A stretch of DNA of 19,098 nt from the NCBI GenBank assembly GCA_031280335.1, contig JAITGZ010000217.1, positions 1 to 19,098 of the forward strand, in the 5' to 3' direction. Source of the DNA: Deltaproteobacteria bacterium (GTDB lineage Bacteria; Desulfobacterota; Desulfovibrionia; Desulfovibrionales; Desulfovibrionaceae). Each line of letters opens with the position of its first letter. The stretch's first letter is position 1. Of this stretch, positions 12,474 through 19,098 are shown piece after piece. The notes under the pieces were generated by a model. It ran no database searches. It was not told the origin of the DNA and saw only the letters and a list, made by a program, of their open reading frames with translations. A program made the position numbers and the translations under genes.

Positions 12474-13855
12474 GCGTACTGCGCAAAAAGACGCTGGCCG
12501 AACTGGATATGGCCCTGCGCCGCCTGGACGCGTCTCTTTATGACCTGCTGGAACTACGCCTGGACAGCCTGGAAGATTTTTCTCCCCAAGGCATCGCCGC
12601 CCTGCGCCCGCCGCTGCCGGTCATCTATACCCTGCGCCGCCAAGAAGAAGGGGGCGGCTACCCCTGGAGTGAAAAAAAACGCCTGGAGCATCTCCATGCC
12701 CTCATGCGCCTGCACCCGGCCCGCATGGATCTGGAAGCGTCCCTGTCCGTGCGGGATATAGCCGCCCTGCGGGTCGTATCGCCGCAAACCGGCATCATCC
12801 TCTCCCGGCACTATTTCGCCTCCACCCCGCCGGACCTGGACGCGGTACTGGCCGCCATGCGGGCCAGGGCCCCGGAAGGGGTCATTTACAAAATAGCGGC
12901 CATGGCCCAAAACACCCTGGACGCTCTGGATATGCTGCTCTTTTGCAAGCGTTCCGGCCCGGCGGTGCTGGGCATATCCATGGGCCAGGCCGGGGAAAGC
13001 ACGCGCATCCTGGCCCCTGTCTATCACTGCGGCCTGTGTTACTGCCCGGTGGAAGAAGCTTCCGCCCCAGGACAGATCCCGGCCGCCACCCTGCGCGGGA
13101 CATACAACTTCGCCTCCCTAAACCCGCGCACGGCTGTATATGGGCTGTTGGGCGATCCGGTGGAGCAAAGTTCCGGACATGCGCTGCACAACGCCCTGAA
13201 CAAACAACACGGCCTGGAGGCGGTTTATGTGAAATGGCCGGTGCGCGGGGAGGAACTGCCTGGGGCTCTGGAGCGCCTGCACCGCCTGGGGGTGAGCGGC
13301 CTGAGCGTTACCATGCCGCACAAGCGGGCCGTGCTGCCTCTGCTGGCGCGCCTGGATGAAGCGGCACGGGCCATAGGCGCGGCCAACACCCTCACCCGCA
13401 CGGAGCAAGGCTACACCGGCAGCAACACTGACGGAGAAGGGGCCATGCGCGCCCTGCGCCAAGCCGGGACCGACCCTGAGCATAAGCGCGTCTTCGTCCT
13501 GGGCGCGGGCGGGGCGGCGGCCGCCTTTCTCCATGCGGCCGCCCCACATGCCCGGAGCATCCGGGTCTTTAACCGCACCCCTGGCAAAGACCTGCCCGCC
13601 GGACTGCGCTCCCTGTCCTGGAGCGATCTCAAAAGCTCCGGAGAGGCGGATCTGCTGGTCAATGCCCTGCCCTTTGACGCTGCCTTTGATTTTTCCGCCC
13701 TGTCCTTCCCCCCCGGCGGCACGGCCCTGGATCTATCCTATAACCGGGAAAGCGCCTTTTTGCATCAGGCCGCGCTGCACGGCTGCCGCTGCCTGGACGG
13801 CAGCGCCATGTTCCGGGAGCAGGCTATGCTTCAGCGGGATATCTGGGGGCTGTAA
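12464..13855 (+). CDS. aroDE: Bifunctional 3-dehydroquinate dehydratase (type I)/shikimate dehydrogenase
   Basis: 463 aa, two shikimate enzymes in one chain. Residues 1-215 are type I dehydroquinase: ELRLDSLED (30-38), catalytic His116 in SRHYFASTP, and Schiff-base Lys143 in VIYKIAAMAQ. Residues 222-463 are shikimate dehydrogenase: AVYGLLGDPVEQSSGHALHN, catalytic Lys287 in SVTMPHK, GAANTL, SNTDGEG with Asp323, and the nucleotide loop VLGAGGAAAAF. The usual SxSP shikimate-binding motif is changed to SSGH here, and NVT is SVT, so substrate binding may differ slightly. GGGAGAAG precedes the ATG at 12464, inside the end of aroC. Together they turn dehydroquinate into shikimate with NADPH. Plant and chlamydial enzymes have the same order of domains. 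Confidence 0.94.
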   Translation: MLIGVLRKKTLAELDMALRRLDASLYDLLELRLDSLEDFSPQGIAALRPPLPVIYTLRRQEEGGGYPWSEKKRLEHLHALMRLHPARMDLEASLSVRDIAALRVVSPQTGIILSRHYFASTPPDLDAVLAAMRARAPEGVIYKIAAMAQNTLDALDMLLFCKRSGPAVLGISMGQAGESTRILAPVYHCGLCYCPVEEASAPGQIPAATLRGTYNFASLNPRTAVYGLLGDPVEQSSGHALHNALNKQHGLEAVYVKWPVRGEELPGALERLHRLGVSGLSVTMPHKRAVLPLLARLDEAARAIGAANTLTRTEQGYTGSNTDGEGAMRALRQAGTDPEHKRVFVLGAGGAAAAFLHAAAPHARSIRVFNRTPGKDLPAGLRSLSWSDLKSSGEADLLVNALPFDAAFDFSALSFPPGGTALDLSYNRESAFLHQAALHGCRCLDGSAMFREQAMLQRDIWGL

Positions 13856-13919
13856 GGGCATTTTAACTTTGAGACGCTCTGCCCGGCATTCCGCAGCGAG
13901 AGTGAATTTTGACTCAATG
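13856..13919 (+). repeat. Palindrome copy H5 with a shortened composite element
   Basis: The palindrome 13856-13884 begins one base after the aroDE stop codon. Beyond it, the reverse complement matches the right end of the composite at 6530-6639 in two blocks, with about 65 nt missing between them. It could end aroDE transcription, although no T-tract follows. Confidence 0.75.
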
Positions 13920-13978
13920 CAGAGGGGGTCCGGGGGGAATGATTCCCCCCGGATGGGGTTTGGGGCGACAGCCCCAAA
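13920..13978 (+). repeat. Two-hairpin dispersed repeat, copy B
   Basis: Nearly identical to copy A over about 55 nt: palindrome 13929-13953 and second hairpin 13959-13978. It is between the convergent aroDE and rplL ends, 17 nt past the rplL stop, and probably ends transcription from one or both sides. It marks the site where rpoB would be expected. Confidence 0.88.
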
Positions 13979-13995
13979 TATACAAACAAATTACT

Positions 13996-14379
13996 CTATT
14001 TAATCTCGACTTCGGCCCCGGCTTCCACCAACTGCTTCTTGGCGTCTTCGGCCTTGTCCTTGGCCACGGCCTCCAGAACGGTGGACGGAGCGCCGTCAAC
14101 CTTGTCCTTGGCTTCTTTAAGGCCCAGGCCGGTCAGGGCGCGCACGACTTTGATCACATTAATCTTGTTGGCACCGGCGGCCTTGAGCAGCACGTCAAAT
14201 TCGGTCTTTTCCTCTTCCACCGGGGCGGCCGCAGCTGCCGGGGCGGCGGCCACAGCCATTGCCGGGGCGGCGGCGGAAACGCCGAATTTCTCTTCCAGCT
14301 CCTTGATAAACTGGGAAAGCTCCAGCACGGTCATGTTGGAAATAAAATCAACTACCTGTTCTTTGGTGACGGACGACAT
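13996..14379 (-). CDS. rplL: Ribosomal protein bL12 (L7/L12)
   Basis: 127 aa. N-terminal dimerisation helices (VVDFISNMTVLELSQFIKELEEKF), an Ala-rich flexible hinge (about 33-55), and the C-terminal factor-binding domain (EFDVLL, then KINVIKVVRALTGLGLKEAKDKVDGAP). It binds the L10 stalk base in several copies and recruits EF-Tu and EF-G. AGGAG precedes the ATG, 24 nt behind rplJ. The stop is followed by AAATTACTCT on the plus strand, a half copy of the H palindrome, then repeat B. The expected next gene, rpoB, is absent. Confidence 0.97.
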   Translation of the reverse strand: MSSVTKEQVVDFISNMTVLELSQFIKELEEKFGVSAAAPAMAVAAAPAAAAAPVEEEKTEFDVLLKAAGANKINVIKVVRALTGLGLKEAKDKVDGAPSTVLEAVAKDKAEDAKKQLVEAGAEVEIK

Positions 14380-14403
14380 TTTTTTCTCCTTGGGATTTTT
14401 CGG

Positions 14404-14922
14404 CTAGGCGGCCTTTTTTTCTTCCACGGCTTTAAGCGCGTAAAGCAGGCCGCGAATGACATTGCCTAAAAGCGATACAAAGTTGGTCGGCACGGCGTTG
14501 AGCGTACCGAGGGTCATGGCCAGAAGTTCCTGTTTGCCCGGCAACTTGGCCAGGTCTTCCAACTGGGCGGCGCCAAGCACTTGGCCTTCAAGGCTGGCGT
14601 GCTTGATTACCAGGGTTTTGCTGGTTCTGGCGCTGTCCGTTACGGCTTTGGCCAAGGCTACCGGATCTTGGTGCCCGACAGCCACGCCGCAGTTTTCGCG
14701 GAACAAATCCTTCAGGCCTTCATGGGCCGTACCGGTAAAGGCAATGCGTGCCAGGGTATTCTTCACGATAATCAATTCTCCGCCCGCTGCGCGAAGTTTG
14801 ACCCTGAGCTGCGTCATTTCTTCCACCGACATGCCCTTGAAGTCGGAGATCACCGCGATGGGCGCGTCATTTACAGCGGCTTTAATCCGCTCTATGACCA
14901 CGGCTTTATCGTTTCTGTTCAC
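14404..14922 (-). CDS. rplJ: Ribosomal protein uL10
   Basis: 172 aa. It anchors the L7/L12 stalk on 23S rRNA and binds its own leader to hold its synthesis in balance. Family features: the start MNRNDKAVVIERIK, SDFKGMSVEEMTQLR, VKNTLARIA and the C-terminal helix NVIRGLLYALKAVEEKK that docks L12 dimers. GTG start at 14922 with TAGGAG 6 nt upstream. It is preceded by an L10 leader structure and followed 24 nt later by rplL. Confidence 0.96.
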   Translation of the reverse strand: MNRNDKAVVIERIKAAVNDAPIAVISDFKGMSVEEMTQLRVKLRAAGGELIIVKNTLARIAFTGTAHEGLKDLFRENCGVAVGHQDPVALAKAVTDSARTSKTLVIKHASLEGQVLGAAQLEDLAKLPGKQELLAMTLGTLNAVPTNFVSLLGNVIRGLLYALKAVEEKKAA

Positions 14923-14969
14923 TCGACTCTCCTAAGTGAGGGTTGCTGGCGGAATAACTGAGCCAAAAG

Positions 14970-15029
14970 ATTTCATCTCGGCAGGAGATTAAGGCCCGGC
15001 GTACGCCCGGCCGCCTGCTGTCTTCGACC
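14970..15029 (-). promoter_or_regulatory. L10 ribosomal leader (autoregulatory RNA)
   Basis: On the minus strand upstream of rplJ, the sequence reads GTCGAAGACAGCAGG, a GC hairpin (GGCCGGGCGTACGCCGGGCC), TTAAT, then CTCCTGCCGAGAT. GCAGG pairs with CCTGC and the GAAGACAGCAGG/CTGCCGAG sides are the conserved core of the Rfam L10 leader, which binds L10-L12 to repress translation. A second stem (GCCGC with GCGGC, 15057-15072) lies on its 5' side. The rest of the gap 14923-15371 holds repeat C and H6, plus about 100 nt with nothing recognised. I see no clear rplJ promoter. Confidence 0.85.
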
Positions 15030-15204
15030 CAAAAATTCCATGTCCTCTGCCAAAAGCCGCCGCAAAGCGGCCATCCGCCGGGGCGAGGCCAGGGAGGAAA
15101 ACCCTGTGCAAGCACATAACCGGCGGAAAATACCTTGAACTGTCGGGCCTATGGTCCAAGCCCCGTCCGGGGAATACACCCCACAGACAGAACGCCAACA
15201 AAAT

Positions 15205-15285
15205 ATCGGGGCTATCGCCCCAAAGCCCATTTGGGGGAATGACTCCCCCAACCCCCCTCAATATTTTTCAACCGCTTCACGGCTG
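15205..15285 (-). repeat. Two-hairpin dispersed repeat, copy C (reverse orientation, diverged)
   Basis: On the minus strand: flank GGTTGAAAAATATTGAGGGG, palindrome (15231-15251, TTGGGGGA/TTCCCCCAA), then GGGGC/GCCCC hairpin (15208-15221) and ATTTT. The left flank matches copy A. It lies between rplA and rplJ and its last hairpin with ATATTTT could attenuate read-through into rplJL. Confidence 0.78.
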
Positions 15286-15327
15286 AAAAAGCAACCGGGT
15301 TTACAAAGGGGTTAAAGCCCGCCCGGC

Positions 15328-15373
15328 GCTTGCGCTGCCGGTTGACAGAGCGTTTTCAAAGCTAAAATGCTTT
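15328..15373 (-). repeat. Palindrome copy H6, overlapping the rplA stop
   Basis: AGAGCGTTTTCAAAGC to TAAAATGCTTT (15347-15373). The rplA TAA (15374-15372) overlaps the palindrome's edge. The neighbouring flank GCTTGCGCTG, one base, CGGTTGACAG is shared with copy H4. Confidence 0.72.
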
Positions 15374-16079
15374 AATGTTCAATAAATTTGGCAATAATCG
15401 CCGGGTCCACTCTAAAGCCCGGCCCCATGGTGGTGGAAACCGCCATGCTCAACATGTAAGAACCTTTGGCCGCTGAAGGACGCAAACGGTTGACCTCGGA
15501 CAGAAGCGCTTTGAGGTTGCCCAGGATCTTTTCCTGGCCGAAGGAGACCTTGCCCAAAGGGGCGTGCAGCACCCCGGCTTTGTCTACCCTGAACTCCACC
15601 CGGCCGCCCTTGACCTCTTTAACCGCTGTGGCCACATCAAAGGTAACCGTGCCGGTCTTGGCGTTGGGCATAAGCCCGCGCGGGCCCAGAATACGCCCGA
15701 TCTGGCCCACCAGGGCCATGACATCCGGGGTGGCTATGGCGGAGTCAAAATCCAAAAAACCTTCCTTGACTCTGGCCACCAGTTCCTCACCTCCGGCAAA
15801 ATCCGCGCCGGCGGCCTTGGCTTCAGCCTCTTTTTCGCCCTTGCAAAATACGGCCACACGCACAGTCTTGCCCAGGCCGTGCGGCAGAGCAATGGCACCG
15901 CGCACCATCTGATCCGAATATTTGGGATCAACCCCCAGCCGCAGGGCCAGATCCACAGTCTCATCAAACTTGGCGTAAGCGGAGGCCAAAGCCTTGCCCA
16001 CCGCCTCCTCCACCGGGAGTTTGTTTGAAAGGTCGATATTTTCCGCAGCTTTACGGTATTTTTTTCCATGTTTGGGCAT
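15372..16079 (-). CDS. rplA: Ribosomal protein uL1
   Basis: 235 aa. It forms the L1 stalk by the ribosomal E site and usually represses its own operon. The start MPKHGKKYRKAAENID with AAGGTGGG just upstream fits the family; the open frame back to 16121 lacks a ribosome site. Signature RILGPRGLMPNAKTGTVT is complete, and the C-terminal TMGPGFRVDP is normal. It follows rplK by about 70 nt. Its stop codon is joined to palindrome H6 and repeat C follows. Confidence 0.96.
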   Translation of the reverse strand: MPKHGKKYRKAAENIDLSNKLPVEEAVGKALASAYAKFDETVDLALRLGVDPKYSDQMVRGAIALPHGLGKTVRVAVFCKGEKEAEAKAAGADFAGGEELVARVKEGFLDFDSAIATPDVMALVGQIGRILGPRGLMPNAKTGTVTFDVATAVKEVKGGRVEFRVDKAGVLHAPLGKVSFGQEKILGNLKALLSEVNRLRPSAAKGSYMLSMAVSTTMGPGFRVDPAIIAKFIEH

Positions 16080-16149
16080 TATACCCACCTTACCTTCACT
16101 CGTTTGAATCTCCTGCCGCATGGAGCGCGGCAGTACGGTTGATTAAACG

Positions 16150-16572
16150 TCAGTTCACGTCCAGGCCCATGCTCCTGGCCGTCCCCAGAATGGAACGTTT
16201 GGCGGCGTCCAAATCTTTGGCGGTGAGGTCCTGGAGTTTCAGGCGGGCGATCTCTTCCACTTCCTTCATGCTGATGGCGCCGATCTTGGTACGATTCGGC
16301 TCGCCTGAACCTTTTTCCTTTTTGGCGGCCTTGAGCAGCAGCACCGAGGCCGGAGGGGTCTTGGTGATGAAGCTGAAGGAACGATCCTGATAAACGGTGA
16401 TGATTACCGGGATAATCGTACCTTTCTGGTCCGCTGTTTTGGCGTTGAAGGCCTTGCAGAATTCCATAATGTTCAGGCCGTGCTGCCCCAAGGCCGGACC
16501 CACCGGCGGCGAGGGGTTGGCCACTCCGCCGGGAATCTGCAGTTTAATTTTGGCAATTTCTTTTTTAGCCAT
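16150..16572 (-). CDS. rplK: Ribosomal protein uL11
   Basis: 140 aa, full length. It binds the GTPase-associated centre of 23S rRNA and takes part in stringent-response sensing. Typical features: IKLQIPGGVANPSPPVGPALGQHGLNIMEFCKAFN at the N-terminus, the proline-rich face PPVGPALGQ, and the C-terminal KDLDAAKRSILGTARSMGL. It lies 60 nt behind nusG; that short gap shows no special structure. Confidence 0.97.
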   Translation of the reverse strand: MAKKEIAKIKLQIPGGVANPSPPVGPALGQHGLNIMEFCKAFNAKTADQKGTIIPVIITVYQDRSFSFITKTPPASVLLLKAAKKEKGSGEPNRTKIGAISMKEVEEIARLKLQDLTAKDLDAAKRSILGTARSMGLDVN

Positions 16573-16632
16573 GCTGAGTTTTCCTTACCTGACTGCGGCC
16601 GCGCCCTGGGCGCGAACCGATGCCTCCTGGCC

Positions 16633-17187
16633 CTAGCCCTTGGAGACCTGTCCGAAATCAAGCTCCACCGGGGTCTGTCTGCCGAAGATGGAGACGGATA
16701 CCCGGAGTTTGCCTTTGTCAAAGTTTACGTCTTCCACCACCCCGTTAAAGCCGCCAAAGGGGCCGTCAATCACCCGCACCTCGTCGCCGCGCTCAAAGTT
16801 GAATTTGGGCCGGGGCTGTTCGTGCCGGGTTTCCATCATGGAGATGATGCGCTCGGCCTCGCTGTCCAGCATGGGGGCGGGGCGGTTTTTGCCGCCGACA
16901 AAACCGGTTACCTTGGGGATGGACTGAATAAGATGCCATGATTCATCCGTCATGCTCATGCGCAGCATGACATAACCCGGAAAAAACTTGCGGGTGGAGG
17001 TTTTTTTGGCTCCGTGCGCCAGTTCAATGATGCGTTCGGTGGGAACGATCACTTCATCTACGGCACCCCCGTCCTGCCCGGTGCGCATCATTTCGCGTAT
17101 GGTCATCTCCACCCGGTTTTCAAAACCGGAATAGGTATGCACGATGTACCAGCGTTTACGGGGTTGGGCGGTTTCGTTTTCGTTCAT
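16633..17187 (-). CDS. nusG: Transcription termination/antitermination factor NusG
   Basis: 184 aa. The N-terminal NGN domain (KRWYIVHTYSGFENRVE, then FFPGYVMLRMSMTDESWHLI and PKVTGFVGG) binds RNA polymerase; the C-terminal KOW domain (GDEVRVIDGPFGGFNGVVEDV) contacts Rho or ribosomal S10. It begins one base after the secE stop, so the two are coupled. Confidence 0.97.
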   Translation of the reverse strand: MNENETAQPRKRWYIVHTYSGFENRVEMTIREMMRTGQDGGAVDEVIVPTERIIELAHGAKKTSTRKFFPGYVMLRMSMTDESWHLIQSIPKVTGFVGGKNRPAPMLDSEAERIISMMETRHEQPRPKFNFERGDEVRVIDGPFGGFNGVVEDVNFDKGKLRVSVSIFGRQTPVELDFGQVSKG

Positions 17188-17188
17188 C

Positions 17189-17440
17189 TTATATTCCCAG
17201 CGTGCTTATGCCCTTGACCGCCCAAACCAGGGCCCAGTCAATAACCCCCAGGAACAGCGCCATGATGACCACCAGTATGAGCACAGCCAGGGTGGTTACC
17301 CGCACTTCCGCCTTGGTGGGCCAGGTAACTTTTTTCAGTTCCGCCTTAGATTCCTCAAAATAGGCGCGGGCCTGCGCAATCTTCTGCGCCGGGACGCCGC
17401 TCCCCCCAGGATCTTCGGATTTGGTATTTTTTGCGCTCAT
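17189..17440 (-). CDS. secE: Preprotein translocase subunit SecE
   Basis: 83 aa, the single-span form of SecE. The amphipathic helix with the conserved core ELKKVTWPTKAEV (about 34-46) is followed by one membrane span (TTLAVLILVVIMALFLGVI, about 49-67). It clamps SecY in the inner membrane. A polar 25-residue extension with Gly/Ser/Pro precedes the core. ATG at 17440, 32 nt after tRNA-Trp; nusG follows with one base between. Confidence 0.95.
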   Translation of the reverse strand: MSAKNTKSEDPGGSGVPAQKIAQARAYFEESKAELKKVTWPTKAEVRVTTLAVLILVVIMALFLGVIDWALVWAVKGISTLGI

Positions 17441-17472
17441 ATATTTTTCTTCCTGATGCGAATACGCGAAAA

Positions 17473-17548
17473 TGGCAGGGCAGGAGGGATTTGAACCCCC
17501 AACCTACGGTTTTGGAGACCGCCGCTCTACCGTTGGAGCTACTGCCCT
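17473..17548 (-). tRNA. tRNA-Trp (anticodon CCA)
   Basis: 76 nt including an encoded CCA. Acceptor AGGGCAG pairs with CTGCCCT; the anticodon loop is CTCCAAA; the T arm carries GGTTCAAATC. Its place between rpmG and secE is the normal bacterial arrangement. Confidence 0.96.
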
Positions 17549-17641
17549 GTGTGCCGCCGTTTAGGATGCCTCGCCCGTCACGCGCCCTTTATCCGGGCCG
17601 GTCAGAGGGGCGGGCGACCCGCCGCGTACTTGTGTAAAGCG

Positions 17642-17803
17642 TTACCTGGTCTCGCGGTGCAGGGTAACCTTCTTGTCCCACGGACAGTATTTTTTAAGTT
17701 CCAGCCTGCCGGTGGTCTTCTTTTTATTTTTGCTGGTGGCGTAATTGCGCCGCTTGCACTCGGTGCAGGCCAGCAGGATGTTGTGTCGCGCTTCGCCGGC
17801 CAT
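17642..17803 (-). CDS. rpmG: Ribosomal protein bL33
   Basis: 53 aa, starting MAGEARHNILLACTECK. It follows the tuf stop by 3 nt, and its ribosome site (GGAG, 6 nt upstream) is in the last codons of tuf. Zinc-type L33 proteins carry two CxxC pairs; here the first pair is present (CTEC, 13-16) but the second is reduced to one Cys (KYCPWDKK), so zinc binding is probably lost or altered. The tail KKVTLHRET is typical. Confidence 0.94.
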   Translation of the reverse strand: MAGEARHNILLACTECKRRNYATSKNKKKTTGRLELKKYCPWDKKVTLHRETR

Positions 17804-17806
17804 AGC

Positions 17807-19000
<1,194 letters not shown>

Positions 19001-19052
19001 GATTGACTCCCTGCTTCTATTTTTGCGATGGTTAATTAAGCTGAAATACCCC

Positions 19053-19098
19053 TGGAGCCCACAAGCAGGATTGAACTGCTGACCTCGTCCTTACCAAG
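19053..19098 (-). tRNA. tRNA-Thr (anticodon GGT), 3' part
   Basis: 46 nt of the 3' half; the 5' half is beyond the right edge. The anticodon loop TTGGTAA is followed by GGACG, GAGGTC, the T loop GTTCAATC and a 3' GGGCTCCA with encoded CCA. tRNA-Thr(GGT) directly upstream of tuf is a common bacterial arrangement. Confidence 0.9.

Overview
The window looks like a chromosomal segment of a GC-rich Gram-negative anaerobe, most likely a Desulfovibrio-like sulfate reducer (Desulfovibrionales). This rests on the overall look of the proteins, the polyferredoxin membrane protein, the fused AroD-AroE and the GC-rich repeats. No rRNA or respiratory marker is present to prove it.

Positions 1-2815 are a Mu-like prophage fragment. 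A tightly overlapping minus-strand lysis module (lysozyme, small membrane protein, Rz-like and Rz1-like spanin pair, DUF2730 protein, start of a VpaChn25_0724-type gene) faces a divergent plus-strand unit. That unit has a consensus -35 promoter, a structured RNA encoding a 37-aa peptide, and a small HTH protein. A truncated, frameshifted CI-type repressor remnant closes the phage region at a dispersed repeat.

Positions 2900-8500 hold minus-strand housekeeping genes: HD-domain protein, CBS-pair protein, gmhA (heptose synthesis), a membrane metallophosphoesterase, a TrmO/class II aldolase fusion, and a 4-oxalocrotonate-tautomerase-like protein. Positions 8985-13855 are plus-strand: a 74-aa orphan, a NapH/NapG-like polyferredoxin membrane protein, then aroC and a fused aroD-aroE with overlapping ends. 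A macro-domain gene stump and a structured, terminator-ending segment lie just before aroC.

Positions 13996-19098 are the minus-strand translation cluster in the usual order: tRNA-Thr (partial), tuf, rpmG, tRNA-Trp, secE, nusG, rplK, rplA, L10 leader, rplJ, rplL. rpoB does not follow rplL. Instead the cluster runs into aroDE convergently, with two dispersed repeats at the junction.

The most unusual layer is a set of dispersed repeats in the intergenic spaces: (i) a roughly 26-nt oriented palindrome, often at stop codons; (ii) a two-hairpin G-tract/C-tract repeat; (iii) a roughly 46-nt repeat that truncates the macro-domain gene; (iv) a roughly 330-nt composite of hairpins bounded by copies of (i).
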